From Thamnaconus septentrionalis (lineage: Eukaryota; Chordata; Actinopteri; Tetraodontiformes; Monacanthidae), in assembly GCA_009823395.1 (NCBI GenBank), contig CM020501.1, positions 14,183,861 to 14,247,860 of the forward strand: a DNA stretch of 64,000 bases, given 5' to 3'. How positions within the stretch are numbered: position 1 is the first letter of the stretch; every line of letters begins with the position of its first letter. This document shows, one piece after another, positions 50,658-63,243 of the stretch. The position numbers were made by a program, and so were the translations under genes. Below the pieces are notes generated by a model. That model did not search any database and was not told where the DNA came from. It worked only from the letters and a program-made list of their open reading frames with translations.

Positions 50658-51392
50658 ACAGCGAAATTGTTCCTCCAGACTGCCTGCGCCTACGTTCCTT
50701 CACCACGGTCCGCTCGTCATCCCTGCGCCGCGAGGCCGACGACTCCCGCCTCTCTGTCAGCCTCTGCGACCTCAACCTGCAGCAGGAGGACGGGCGGCCC
50801 GCTCACGCTCACTCCCACCGCCACACCCTCCACCTGGCGTCAGCCACCGCCTCCTCCTCCTCGTCCTGCCCCATACCACAGAACTCCCTGAACTCCCAGC
50901 AGTCTTCGCTGCTGCCCTCTGCCCTGAAGAGCGACCTCCGCTTCCACCAACTGCGCGGTGCCCACATCAAGACCCTGGACGAGCAGACGGTGGCCAGGTC
51001 GGAGCACGCGCGGGAGGAGCGCACCCTGGTGTTCACCAGTCGCCCCCTGAACACTGGAGAGACGGTCTTCATCAAAGTCACCAAGTCCAGCCCATCCCGA
51101 TCCGGTTCACTGTCCTACGGGGTGACCTCCTGTGACCCGGCGGTTCTGCGCCCCAGCGACCTGCCCTACAACCCGGAGGCTCTGGTGGACCGGAAGGAAT
51201 TCTGGGCAGTGTGTCGGGTACCCACGCCTCTCCAGAGCAGTGACATTCTGGGATTCCTGGTCAACCAGGAAGGGGAGGTTATCCTCAGCCACAACGGCAC
51301 CAACGTGGGCATGCAGGTGTGCGTGGACAACTCCCGTCCACTCTGGATGTTCTTTGGTCTGCACGGCGCCGTGACTCAGCTGAAGATTCTGG
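50658..51392 (+). CDS. neurl1: neurl1 exon 4 (residues 215-459, linker and NHR2)
   Basis: The 735-nt exon has acceptor CCCTTTGCAG and donor G before GTAAGC. It starts with [16 protein letters not shown] and [19 protein letters not shown], then a low-complexity stretch rich in His, Ala and Ser (about residues 250-275), then [12 protein letters not shown], all in the same order as mammalian NEURL1. NHR2 spans about 307-459: [51 protein letters not shown] and [18 protein letters not shown]. The linker is longer than in human, which contributes to the greater total length. The frame stays open into the intron to 51718, so intron retention would truncate the protein before the RING. Confidence 0.97.
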
Positions 51393-51421
51393 GTAAGCAT
51401 CAAGTCACATCAGATAAAAGA

Positions 51422-51800
51422 GAGAAAAGTAGGGACACACCGATACCAATACCAGTATCAAGTATCTGTACCAATACTAGGGTTGAGTACTCCATTCATA
51501 CTCAGAAAATATGGGATGATACTATGACAGCGATGCTAGTTTTATATGAATGTATATTATTTTTGGTAATTTTGTGCGTGTACTGCCGTGAAACTTGTGA
51601 CAGTCATCCAATGTTCTTTAAAAACATGCTAAGGAATGTTGTTCAAAAAACACCTGTGGGAAAAAAATTTAAAGTAATTCTATACTATGCAATGGCCTTA
51701 TTAATTACTCAGTTTTAGTATCGGTGAGTACTGAAATGAAAGCACTGATACACTACTCGTTCTGTAAAAAAAATGGTATTTGTGGGTCCCTAAAGAAAAG
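51422..51800. mobile_element. hAT-type MITE 38 bp downstream of exon 4
   Basis: The element is 51430-51792 (363 bp). TIRs are TAGGGACACACCGATACC on the left and the reverse complement of GGTATTTGTGGGTCCCTA on the right (15 of 18 match). It is flanked by GAGAAAAG (51422-51429) and AAGAAAAG (51793-51800), an 8-bp TSD with one mismatch. Internal CGATACCAATACCAGTATC..GTATCGGTGAGTACTG words are typical of a fish MITE family. Confidence 0.78.
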
Positions 51801-52967
51801 TATACATAGTGGAAATTATACGTTGATAATTGTTGCTGTTGAGTTTGAGCTTCAAATAAAAGAAGTAAAACAAGAAAGGCCTGCGATCTGCTGCCATTTT
51901 CAAGGCAGACTGCAGTGACAGCCGTCGCTGCAAGTCACAGGTGGTCCCATTAAACCAAATAGGCGACACTGTGTTGTCACAGCAGTGGTGAATTTAAAAG
52001 TCAGTTTTTTATTCACTGACAGTCAGTGCAGTCCACTTGTGAGACTATTTATGTCAGTAGTGCCGTAAAAATGATTACGTGAACGAACCAAATCTGGGTT
52101 TTTTTCTTGTGACTGCCAGCTATGCCTGAGTAAAATCTTTAGAATTGTGTGTTGTATTGCATAGTATTGCCTCAGTTTAATTGATTGTCTGTTACTGGCC
52201 TGTGTTGGACTTTGGGTTATAATACAAAATAACACTACATGTGGAGAATACACACATTATATAAGGAGATTGCAAACAGAAGCCTAGTCAACTGCTATTA
52301 GTATTTATGCTAATAAAAGAGATAATTTCCCCTTTTTCAAATTATGCTAGTGCTGTTCTCGCCTGCACTAATACCATGTTCAAGTTGTATCAGTACATTT
52401 GTCCTCCAAACTGAGCAACATATAATAAACAGGAAGCACTCCCATTTCAAAGTAAATGTTAAATGATAAAATTTACATAACAAGGACATAAATGAGACAG
52501 AATTTGGTTTGTTTGCAACATTAGCTGAACCTTAAACTCACACTCACACACTATCTGCTTTCTTTAATACTCTGTTCATTAATTCTCTTCTCTTCAAATG
52601 AGCTAATTTCTATGCTTTATCCTGCAAAAATCCCATTTAAAAGGGTGATTTATGTTGAGAATAACCCTCCTTTTAGAGAAGTGATGTACCCCAGGCAAGG
52701 AACTCACAGATAATTGATCTTCATTTGGCTAGCTCACCACCAGCGAGACCTCCAAACTCTGGGCCTAATTCAATTACCCATCAAGGTTGAACTCCATTTG
52801 CACAAAGTGTTGATCGCTGTGACAGTGTGCCGATGGAGACGACCCACTCTTCCCACTCGAAAAGACCTCAGCGGGCCACAATCATGGCCAGGAGTGAAGG
52901 GGTCAAGAGTTCAGACAGCAGTTTGAACTCTTTATTTGTCTCAGTATTCACAGCAGACAGCTTGAGT

Positions 52968-53265
52968 CCATTCATCCGTCCATCTTCTATCACCGCGTAT
53001 TCTGCATTTAGGGGTTCTGGAGCATTTCCCAGCTCTCTCAAGAGTGAAGGCAGGCAACACTATGTCACCAGTTCACCTGTTAATTTAGAGTTGTCAGTTA
53101 GTGTAATGTTGATGTCTTTGGATTGTTGGAGGAAGTACCAGGAGTACCTGGAATGTACCCACTCACACAGGGAGAACAGGCAAAGTCCACACAGCATTGG
53201 CGCTTGTCAACGGACCTACGACCTTGTTGCTGTGAGGGGACATTGCTAGCAACCTCACTACCTTA
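52968..53265 (-). mobile_element. SINE copy, reverse orientation
   Basis: Read on the minus strand, it shows the SINE order: head TTGCTAGCAATG../CTCACAGCAACAAGGTCGTAGG, then the body (reverse of GGGAGAACAGGCAAAGTCCAC and TGTCTTTGGATTGTTGGAGG), then the 3' end (reverse of TTCTGGAGCATTTCCCAGCT and CCATTCATCCGTCCATCTTC). It is diverged, and no clear TSD was found. Confidence 0.7.
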
Positions 53266-56012
53266 CTGTCCGGAACAGATCTGTGATGGACGACTTAATA
53301 GAAAAACAGGAAGTGAGAGGTTTCCTGCCAGAGCGACTCCTCTGACCTGCACACAGCGGGAACGACAAGCTGTCCCAGCGGGGAGGAAGCTTTGACTCCC
53401 AGCAGTGTGCCAAGCCCCCTCTGGGTGTGTTTACCCCTCTAAATACTGACAACCTCACTGGGGGAAACAGATGAGTGGCAGGTGTGGACCACCTCAACAA
53501 GCACACTGCCTTTCAGCAGCTGTGAGAGTGCCACTCCTAGTGGCATTTGTTCACACATACACGTGCCAAAATGTTCCTCAAAATATTTTTGAGCACACCA
53601 TGGTTTTCTTCTTTATCCCCCCTATGATTAGCCAAGGCTTGACGGCAAAAATGGCAGCGTGTTTGTCAGGTTTATAGTACAAATTGGCAGCGGTGGATCT
53701 TCTTTCAATGTGCCTCAAAAGGAGTCATAACAAAATGGCACACGGCGTTCAAGGGTGTCACAAGTGTTTGTCTGAGGAGGAAAAGGCGTCTATGAATACA
53801 TCCTGTTTTTTTTTTTTTTTGCTGACAGGAGCGGAAAGGGAAGCAGAGGTTTGAAGATGTTAGCGGCAGAGGGGATGAGTGAGAGCAGAGGGATGGACTG
53901 AAGACGAGGGTTAAACCTGTCTGTCCTTGATGGTCTTGAAACACGCTACAGGCTTTTAACTTTGGCTTCACTGTGTCAAAATGTAGCTTTGCAGCTTCGA
54001 ACCTACAAGTTCAAGAGTCAAATTTGTCATGCTTGCTGATAAATCAAATTGCATTTTAACTATGCGACTGTGCATAGCAGACCTCCCCAAGTGCCTTTAT
54101 GCCACTAGTCTTACAGAACCCTCCAGCCTGGCGGCACAACAGAACCACAAAACAGGAACTGCAGAACAATGAGACCAGCCGGAGGCGCACGTCCTTATCG
54201 CAGTGCATCTTGGAATTCCCACTGAGGTGTGAATCATCCTTACGTTCCAGCTGCTCTGAATTAGGAAGCTGCTCTTATCTTGCTCCTTGCAAGTCTTGAT
54301 TTATTACCTCGTGCTGACGGGAGAGCAATTTAGCTTTCATTGAAGTTGAATTCATGCACGTCTGCTTCTTGGAGTGAGGCATGTTGTACTTGAAAGCCCC
54401 GGAGTCCCAGTGGGCCAACTGCTGCTGCTCAACGGCATGGCAAGATAAAGCAGAGAGGCTGCTGTCTTTAAACACAGCAGAAGGTAATTGAGCTTTTCAA
54501 TAGAGCAGCTCTGCTCAGACAGATACATCAGTGTATTAAATTAATTCTGCGTGAAGGGCAGCGGAAGTGACACTTTTTCAGAAAATTCACTCCAAATCAA
54601 ATATCTCACTTCTTTATCCCATGCATTCAATGCCTTTTATGCTGTGGTGTGATGTAAAATGATAGCAGACACTATTCCATGTTGTAGCATGTGATTATGT
54701 ACACAGGATGACATTCGTTCTGCCAGGCTGCGCGGTGAAGTTTTTAACCATTAACTTGTCCGTTCTGCTAAATAATATATTTGTGAACAGCACGCTTGCA
54801 TTAACTAATGTAGGACTGACAAAGCATCGTTGGCTAGTTGCATGAATTAGCTGCGTTGGTCTGGTTGGACTGACCAGCTGACCTTAGTGTGAGTGGAGCT
54901 TTGTGACATTCATCAAAAGTGACCCCAAAAAAGTGTTTTTCATGCCCTCTTTGCCGTGGTCATGTAACATGTCACGGCTGAGACGTCACATGAGGATTTT
55001 TGCCCATATTTTTGTGATTTTACACAAAATTCCTAAAAACTTCCTGCTGCAGATAGTTAAACATGCAAAGGATAATCGTGGCATGGAAAGCGGACACCCA
55101 TCCAGTGACCCACTTCGCATGTATTATAGATTCCATTAAATGTCAAGCGCGCCCATGCTCAAGTGAAATTTCTCACCGCCCACACCTCGTGCACTGCAGC
55201 TGTCACACTCATCCAGCGTCCTCCTCCTCTAAACTTCTGTCATCTTATTTTGTGTTCTTTCCTCTTCCATATCATTAACTGTTGTGCTCATCATTTCTCC
55301 CGCACCTTTTCTTTATTTATACACTGGCTATTGTACAAACAGTGTCAGTAAGAGTTGCACAAGTAGCTATATGCAAAGTAATGAGATTTGACATCTATAA
55401 TTGTAGGCTGCATGCACCATGGTGTGGCGTGATGATTTAATGCTGCACTTTCTTTCCAGTGTGCTTTCTATATTCACTACACCTGGAATTCATATGCACA
55501 TGCGCGCGTTGAAATAATAAGATAGCAATGACTTTCCAGATATCCTTACCTGAGAATATGATAAATATATCTTTATCATTGTCCTTGTAATCTGTCTTTT
55601 GGGATAAAACAGAAGAACAACAGAACTAGTACAGCCAAACCAAAAGGATTATGATTTGCTGTATATTTTCCTGCAGCATTTGTTCAAGTTGTGATAGTTA
55701 CTGCAGATGAACCAAAGGTCTGGAAGTGAGCATGAGTTGCAGAATCAGTTGACTGATCATTATTTAATATCGGAGGCATTTCTTCTGTCTTGCAAACAGG
55801 CTATCTTCTTTTTTCTTAATTTGCATTGAGCACAAATGCAGCGTGCTCACACATACAGTACATATGGCAGAAAGCATGTTGACTGCTGCAACAGCCTGGT
55901 CTGAGACGACAAAGGAGCTCTGCGGTCAGGTAGATGAAATCTGCAGTAGACAAAAGGAGACTCTCTGCAGCCTGTTGACCCTAAACCACTATAGTATCCC
56001 ATGTAAACACAC

Positions 56013-56033
56013 CACACACACACACACACACAC
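56013..56033. repeat. (CA)n microsatellite
   Basis: About ten CA units. Confidence 0.9.
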
Positions 56034-57824
56034 TTTGGTGCACATTTTCCATGATAGGGGCTCTGAAAAGGGGATTCAGAGCTGCTAAAATAAAAGACCA
56101 CCCATTTTGAAAGCGTTCAGGATTTGGTTTCACCAAAGAAACGTCGCTGAAACAAGCCGGCCACTGTAAACAAGCCGGCGGCTATCCACATCGTCTTTAT
56201 TGCTCCTTGTGAGTTTTATAGTGAAAATAGGGTTGGGGTGGGGGGGTCATCCCTGCCCACACGCCGTCCTCCCCTGCACCTCTCTGCCCCAGCACCGCCA
56301 ACCTTTCCTCACCACATAATCTGCATACCACCCGTGCCTTGAGGGTTTGTGGGGGGACAGGGGTGGGGGCTATCTCCATAGCTGTCTATCTGCTAAAGAT
56401 GGATGGACGAACGGACTGGGCTGGCAGTGGCGACGTGGCCAAAAGGGAGCCAGTCTGTCCGTCACAGCTGTTCGAGCAGGTCGACTTAATCTGGTGGTGA
56501 ACAGGCGGGATCAGGGCTGGGCACCACCGATCGTTCCTCAGCTGCCTGGCATGGGAGGCGTCCGCATGCCAGAGGGATTAACGGAGGGAGGATGGGAGGG
56601 AGTAGAGAGGAGGGGAGGGACGCGGAGACAAAGAGGATTCACTCCCTCTGAGGAAGGAGCCCCAGGGCTGCAGGCCAATCAGGCAGCGGGGTCATGACGG
56701 CTTGATTGTGCTTTTAATAGCACAGCACACGTGTAAACGTTAGCTTCTTTTGTTTTGCTTCGACTGTTGGGTCCCTGGCATTTGTGGCTGTGGGGGGAAG
56801 AAATGACATTTGAAAGAAAAAGCTCCTCAATTTTTGGAAGATTTTCCAAATGTTGTGTCAGCCGCGCCTCAGCCCAGACACTGGTAGTCACCGCAGCAAA
56901 GAGTAACGACTGAGCTCTTCACGGCATTTCTTACTCTGTCATCTACCCTGATGACTGCAGCACCAAAATGCCCTCCAGGAGCGACTGCGGGGAAAGTCGA
57001 CTGATATATCATCTTTCCTGCTGCTCTCAATCCTTCACCGCAGTGGCAGGTCATTTTGGCCTTGCTTTTGAGTGGTGTCATTTGGAATAGCTCAAGTTTA
57101 GAGGTGATTGGATGGCAGTTCCTTCAAAGAATACCTTACCCTTAGCCTGTATTGTTTGGAGAATACGGCAAAAGACATACTGTGAAATTGACAGAACAGA
57201 CATATAAACACGCACATCGGACTAGAATAAAATCTGGTTTTTCACCAGGAAAACAATTATAAACAAACTTAAATATTTTCCATTGCCGCTGATGATTAAA
57301 CTACAGAATAAAGCCACATTGAACTATTCTACTGATGCTATTCCTTCCCAAAAATATCAGTAGCTTCGACTGTGAAGGCAATGTTGCAGTTTTTAAGCAG
57401 AGCAATGCAACCTGCAGGTCACACACAGCTAGATTTGATTTGAGATTCGACATTCGGGTCTAAAACTTGAATAGTCCTTTGTTCTTTGTTTGGTTTTGGC
57501 TTTAAAATCAGTTACTGTAGCTGTCTGTTAGTAATGATAATTGTGTACCTACTTGTTGCCTGTGGTGCATCTATAGATAGGCATAGAGTCCATATCTGGC
57601 TGCCTGAATAAGGAGTGTGATTCTGTATGGGGCGTACCTTTGCTAAAAATGTCTTCCCCCTGTTACATCATTCTACACACTGTACATACAACACAAATCA
57701 TACATAATGACTTGGAAGCTTGGAGCTGGAGGGGGCGGAGGTGCAGGGTAGTCCTATGGTATGCAAATTATACAGTCCCCAGCACACAAACGCATCATAA
57801 ATGGCCCATAAAAGAGCTCCTGGT

Positions 57825-58251
57825 ATGGGGACTAGGGATGCAACTAATGATTATTTTTGTTGTTGACTAATTTATCGATTATTTTTTCAATTAGTCATGA
57901 TTATCTTCTTTATTTTCACCATTGGATTGCTAGGTGAGCTACACAGAGTACGCACCTGATGCTTTGCTGCTTCATTTTCTGTGAAATACTCCTAAACTTT
58001 AGAAACTTTGGGTTGGAGCTTTTGAGTCTTTTTTAGAGAAGAAGCCATTCTTCTTCTCTGTTTTTTGCAGGATGTAAACAACGAGCAACACCACCATCAG
58101 CGCGCAGTACAGCACTGCAGGTATAAATAAGCATGCAATGCCCAGAGTGTGATTTTATCATTCAGCAATTTACAATAACACGATGCGTCAACGCTTAAAT
58201 TTTCACGTTGACGAATTCACGTCGACTACTCGTTGCAGCCCTAACGGAGAC
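57825..58251. mobile_element. hAT-type MITE (TAGGGATGCAAC / GTTGCAGCCCTA ends)
   Basis: The element is 57833-58243 (411 bp). The ends TAGGGATGCAAC and GTTGCAGCCCTA are inverted repeats with one mismatch. Flanks ATGGGGAC (57825-57832) and ACGGAGAC (58244-58251) are a decayed 8-bp TSD (6 of 8). AACTAATGATTATTTTTGTT and CGTTGACGAATTCACGTCGA are subterminal sequences typical of this family. There is no transposase ORF. Confidence 0.82.
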
Positions 58252-59742
58252 ATGAGCCACAGGAACGTGGCAGCCGAACAACTGCACCACAGACACCTGG
58301 ACTCTTTGGGGGCAGACAGTTCTGTTGCGTTTCTTTAAATTCCAAGTCCATTGTTTGCTTGGCACTCAAGCGAAAGAGGCCTCGGTGTGGAGGCCCCTGG
58401 CATCAGAGTGATTGACTGTTGGTGCAGATGGCAGCACACAGATGCCGAGACGTGTGTTGTTTGTTGTGAGGCTGCCATCATGATGTTCCTGCCCAGTCAG
58501 ACCACTATGGTTGTATGGTAGTGATAGTATGTTACTTTTCCATAAGAGATTCCGTCCCGAGGAGGAAAACGTCAGAAGCCTATTTCTAGTGCCGTCTATG
58601 GGTGGGCTGTTCTTCTAAAGAGAGCTGCAGGGAAGGTTGGCTAATCAAAGTAATCGGTAATCATGGTGAGATGCAGGAAGACACTAAAATGTTGGTCTCT
58701 GTTTGGTACATCTCCTTTGGAAGTGAAACCAAAGGCTATAGTAATAGTTATTCTGGTAAAAGCAAAAAAAAAAAAAGTAAGATTACTGACTGGCTGCAGA
58801 ACAAGATCGATGTTGTGCACCACACCAAGTAAATTCCATCTTTACCTCAATAGGTTCCCTCTCCATTTAGTGTTAATGGAAATGCCACTTTTCTCATCAA
58901 TAGCTAGCAATAGATAGCTGTTGGCTTAACAGTCATTTGCTTTCTGGAAGTAAACATTTTCTCGAGGAGGATTTTTGTTATGGACAAACAACTCCCTGCT
59001 GTGTCTGATGTTTATGGCTTCAACAGAGTGCTAAAAGTGATGGAAAAGGTCCCAGTAGGGTCATATCCTGGTCCTGAAGTCCAGTGTTTATATATAAATG
59101 TTTTAGAGTGCAGTTGTAAGTCAGTGTCTTCAACTTCAGTCTGACAGTCGAATGTGCAACAGCCGAACTGACATTTGTGCCACTTCAAGATGCTTTTAAA
59201 CAAGTCCTAATTTGAATCCCTGTTTGTTTCCCCACCAGTACATATGAATATAGCCTGAAAGTGACACAAGTCCTCCACTCTGTTTCGAATGCACTTCCGC
59301 CAAAACATTAAAGGGCTCTTCTCCTCGCCAATGAATACTTGCTCTCCCTTTCAAATGGCTGCTCCCACAGAATGAAGGACTCTTGTTTCCCGAGTCTTTC
59401 ATGACCGCAAATGCAGCGCACAGATAGTGGAAGGGAACCAAGTGAACTCTGCCTCAGCTTATTGTCTGAAACGATGAAAGGGAATAATAATACTAATGTG
59501 GTGCAGGATGACAGAGGAACAGCTGTTCTTGAGACACTTGAACTTCTTGTACTTTTTTTTTTCTTTACAATTGTGCTCTCTAGTGGAGTGTGCTATTTGC
59601 TGCGCCATAACACTTTGTTGTTGTAGCTATTGTGCACCGGTCAGACTTGCAGTATCAGACGACTGTTAATCACCGGAACAAATGCACTGAGATTTATTGC
59701 CGTTTCTGGTGAAACCTGACCCTTCATGTCTGCTTTGGCCAG

Positions 59743-59892
59743 GTTCCACGCATCTCAGGGATCCACGAACCACGTCGAACCCCAGCTCACCCTCCTCCTC
59801 CCCACAGACACCCAGTGCCCTGGGCAGCGGCGTTTCTGACCCAGTGCTGAATGGAGGCCTGTGCTCGGCGGCCTTCTGCGGCTCAGCGGGAG
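59743..59892 (+). CDS. neurl1: neurl1 exon 5 (residues 460-509, Ser/Pro linker)
   Basis: The 150-nt exon is bounded by TTTGGCCAG and GTAAGT. Two bases complete Gly-460, then 49 codons encode a Ser/Pro-rich linker between NHR2 and RING, with TPSALGSGVSDPVLNGG matching the mammalian segment SPSALGSRLSDPLL. It is probably disordered. Phase 1 on both sides means skipping this exon would keep the frame and shorten the linker by 50 residues. Confidence 0.93.
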
Positions 59893-61084
59893 GTAAGTTC
59901 AGCCAAAACAAGAGAGCTACTGCAAGAGAAAGAGAGAGTGAGCGAGAGATGGGCCCCCTCCTCTTCCTCCTCCTCCTCAAAACACAGGGGACCCACTGGA
60001 AGCCATTATGGAATAGTGAGCAGATGTCATCCTGCAGTTGTTAGAAACAATGGCCAGGGCTGTGCGGTCCCGCTGCTGCGGCAGCTCCAGCTGGATGTGG
60101 TAAAAGCTCAGCACGTGTTGTTTTATCACAGCACAATTATGTGAGTTGTAGACAACAAAACTTCCTACACACGGCCACTAATCTGGGCTGTTTAGCGAAT
60201 TGTTTCCTATGATTCACTACGGATGTCGATGCTGTTATTTCATTTATTGTAGATGTATTTATTTATTTATTTTTTAATGAGCACCTATACTCTCTAGCGT
60301 GCATGTTGCTTGAGTTTGCTGCTGGGTCCCAAATTCGATACAAACACACACTTCACATCGGCAACTTGTGAGTTAAAAGTGTTGCCATTATATCCGAAGA
60401 TCCAGGCATTAGTCAGCAAGTGGAGACACTGTTAGCAACTACATTTAGGCCATTATGCCTCTTTTGCTGCATCACAGCTGAGTGGATCCATTGTCCCAAT
60501 CTTTGTACCCTTTTGTGCCATACTTTGGAAGTGTGTGCGAGATTAGACCATTGACCGTAAATAAAGATGGATGGAAATTCTGGTTTTAAAAAGGAGGCCG
60601 ACGTGGAAGTGTCAAAAACCCTCTGGTTGTGGGCGTGGCTACTGTTTAGTAGCATAGCGTAGTTGGCTTCCCAGCAGGCGAGCGTTGCGCTCACGCTCCT
60701 ATCATTGCTAACATCTGGAACCACCCCTACATCCAGATATGGAACCACAGTCATCTGTCCATCTTGATATTCAGTCAGTGTTTGGGACACAGCCAGTAAC
60801 ATATGTACAAGACAATGATCAGCAGTGGAAGTGTAGCAAAAAATAACATTTATCTTAAAGTTCTTCTGATTTACATCAAAGCAATATGCTGCTCTACTTT
60901 TCTCCCATACAATCCCTTGTTTCTGACCTCTGTGGTCGCCGTGCAAAAAAGCTGACTATGGTCAACATTCCTAATAACGTGCAGATCTATTTTGAACGAC
61001 AAATGTATTGAACCTGATTTATCCGATTTGATCTAATTATGTTATCTTGACTGATCTCGACATTGTTTTGTTTTATTACCACAG
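59893..61084 (+). other. Intron 5 (1.2 kb)
   Basis: It includes (TTTA)-rich sequence near 60254-60272 and a TTGACCGTAAATAAAGATGGATGG block at about 60551 that resembles a dispersed fish repeat; nothing else is recognised. A minus-strand 177-codon ORF (60413-60946) has no known domain and is taken as chance. Confidence 0.7.
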
Positions 61085-61326
61085 AGACAACCCCAAATTC
61101 ACCAATCAGTCTCCCCAAGTCGCCAACGTTCCCATCAGGCCGTGGACCTTGGGGTGATGAGTGTTCCATCTGCTACGAGAACTTGGTGGACACGGTCATC
61201 TACGCCTGCGGACACATGTGTCTGTGCTATACCTGCGGCATCAAGCTGAAGAAGATGTCCAACGCCTGTTGTCCAATCTGCAGAAGGCAAATCAAAGACA
61301 TAATCAAGACCTATCGGAGCACATAA
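61085..61326 (+). CDS. neurl1: neurl1 exon 6 (residues 510-589, RING finger, stop)
   Basis: The acceptor is TTACCACAG. Two bases complete Glu-510, then [18 protein letters not shown] leads to the C-terminal RING. The zinc ligands fit C3HC4 in the IAP/MDM2-like spacing: C536, C539, C551, H553, C557, C560, C572, C575. The RING recruits the E2 and makes the protein an active E3. The end [11 protein letters not shown] then TAA matches the mammalian C-terminus ([11 protein letters not shown]). Every zinc ligand is present. Confidence 0.97.
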
Positions 61327-61526
61327 GGGGAAAGAAAGGCCTGACTTTACTCCAACAAAATCCCAGAGTCAGGGGAGAAAAGAAATGTCACATTTCAGGG
61401 AATGTGAACTTTGGTACTTTTCTCAAATGTTTTCATGCCATTAATGTCAATTAGGTCTCTAGCGTATCATTTTTCCAAAGCTGATACGGCTTCATTCAGA
61501 AGGTCTTTTCCTCTTTAGGGAGGCGC

Positions 61527-61554
61527 TGTCAAGGCCTCGCTGTCAAGGCCTCGC
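61527..61554. repeat. 14-bp tandem duplication in the 3' UTR
   Basis: TGTCAAGGCCTCGC is present twice in direct succession. Confidence 0.95.
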
Positions 61555-62225
61555 TGCACAAGCAGCGCTGAAGTGGAAGGGGTTACTACTGCAAGTTTGA
61601 TTCCTACCAGATGAGTATTCGTTCTCTTCGGGAATTCTTGAAAGACACAGAGGGAGAGGAAGCTGAACCGTTCCTGAATTCTCCTTCATCTGACGGATCT
61701 GCGTCGCAACTTTTTAGAGACTGTCACCCAAAGCAAATGAGTCACTTTGGGGCTGAATGTCTCGGCAAGGGTTCTTTAAGTAGATGAGTGAAACACGCCG
61801 TCATACCACAGCAGCTAATCATCTCAGTATGTCACAACTTGTGTCTGTGTGTTACTGAGGACCGGAAAAAGAGAGAAGTCGGTGTGGGTTTCTGTGATTG
61901 TCGTGGTAAGTACCAGTGAGATGTGCTTAGAGAGCCGAGGCGGGCCAAGCGTATTAAGTAGGATTGTAACAACTCTTGTACTTGTATAACTAATGTACCA
62001 CTTACAGTAGTTCTGTTGCAAACTTTTGTGGCATCTATATCGTCGTGATAGCTAGCTACTTGCTCTGCAATGTGGTATGTTTCACTGAAATCAGCATTAT
62101 CTTCTCCACAAAGGCCCCATTATTGACAAAAAGTGCAAACGACACTCAGCGCTCCTATAAATATGGTCCTAGAAAACCTGCAGACTCAGCAGCTTCGAAT
62201 CAGTAAAAGAAAAAGGTAAAGAGTA

Positions 62226-62246
62226 AAAAAAAAAAAAAAAAAAAAA
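62226..62246. repeat. Poly(A) tract inside the 3' UTR
   Basis: A run of about 21 A residues on the transcript strand; it could prime oligo-dT internally and mimic a transcript end. Confidence 0.95.
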
Positions 62247-62591
62247 CAGTCATTTGAATTCTCCTCAGGGCCAAAAACATTTTTTTTTTAAGATGATGCA
62301 AACTGTTTTCCCAAACTTTAGCCCAACACACTGTGACCACTACAAACAAATTGAATGATTATCTAAAATAATTGCAATCAGAGCAACAATTGAGGCATTT
62401 TTACACCAAACAGAAAGAGTGACTGTGATCTGTTGGGAAATTCTGTCAAGGACCACCAACCCTGTACACAGCACTAGTAGGAAGAGAGGAAAAACAATGA
62501 AGAGGTTTTTTTTGTAACCTGGAGACATCTGCACAACAGTCCCATGAAAATATCCTGCCTCTTGTTGCATAAGCGTTGCGTATACAATGAC

Positions 62592-62597
62592 AATAAA
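62592..62597 (+). terminator. neurl1: Proximal poly(A) signal candidate AATAAA
   Basis: Canonical hexamer 1.27 kb after the stop codon, followed by GGAATGTTAAGCTTACATGGCA. It would give a shorter 3' UTR isoform. Confidence 0.45.
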
Positions 62598-63235
62598 AGG
62601 AATGTTAAGCTTACATGGCAAACAAAATATTACAAAGTTGGAACGAAAGAGTTTCTATTTGTTCTACTTTACACAGTGGTTCAGAGTTGTTAATCAGTAA
62701 ACAAAATGGGATTTCTCCTCTGAATAGTTTTGTTGATCATGTAATAGTTGCATCTATAAACTTAAAACCATGTATACTCAAACAGCAGAACACTGCATCC
62801 TGCCTTAATCCACAAAATAATCTGTCCTCAAGTGGATGTATCACAGTGAAATGACCAAATAATGCTTTTTTTAAGGCACAACCTGTTCACTCAGAGGAAA
62901 CAAAGCACACAAATTTGAAATTATTTTTGTACGCGAATTAAATCCCTGCCATTTTTCAGATATTTAAATTGTTGAATAACCCTGGAGGAAAGGCCTTTCA
63001 CCAGCAGCAGAGATACTTTACAGAGAAGGGGGTTATTTAAAGGTTTTCTATTTTGGATATTTGTACAAAAGAAAACAAAAAAAATTATATCCCATAGTTT
63101 CACTCCAAAATGTCTTGGTACATCCCCCAGATATTTCACCCACACAGCAGTAAGCCATCAAGACATTGAAGCTCATTGGCTGTTTTTTTTTTTTGTTTGT
63201 TTTGTTTTGTTTTTTTATGTCATTGTTCTTCATTT

Positions 63236-63243
63236 TGTAGATA
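63236..63243 (+). promoter_or_regulatory. Pumilio-type element TGTAGATA
   Basis: Exact match to TGTANATA on the transcript strand within the inferred 3' UTR; motif only. Confidence 0.35.

Larger units (their letters stand above)
51393..59742 (+). other. Intron 4 (8.35 kb)
   Basis: It holds two hAT-type MITEs (51.43 and 57.83 kb), a minus-strand SINE (about 52.97 kb) and a (CA)n tract (56.01 kb). Stretches 51.8-52.9, 53.3-56.0 and 58.3-59.7 kb show no exon or recognised repeat. Confidence 0.75.
2747..61326 (+). other. neurl1: neurl1 gene: coding span, exons 1A to 6
   Basis: NEURL1 is a RING-type E3 ubiquitin-protein ligase. Neuralized family members act in Notch ligand (Delta/Jagged) ubiquitination and endocytosis. 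Mammalian NEURL1 also ubiquitinates CPEB3 in neurons and promotes dendritic protein synthesis. Six coding exons (1A-2-3-4-5-6) total 1770 nt including the stop, giving 589 aa, close to the human protein (about 574 aa). Every junction has GT..AG ends and the reading frame is continuous. Split codons fall at residues 28, 215, 460 and 510; the exon 2/3 junction is phase 0. Introns are about 33.3 kb, 0.34 kb, 13.6 kb, 8.35 kb and 1.2 kb. NHR1 is at about 61-215, NHR2 at about 307-459 and the RING at 536-575. The sequence fits NEURL1 and not NEURL1B: exon 2 shares the SHRCHHK block and exon 3 is nearly identical to what I know of the mammalian protein. Which teleost duplicate (aa or ab) this is remains open. 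Confidence 0.95.

Noticed and set aside
60413..60946. 177-codon minus-strand ORF in intron 5
   Set aside because: No domain or family resemblance, and it overlaps a probable dispersed repeat around 60550-60720.
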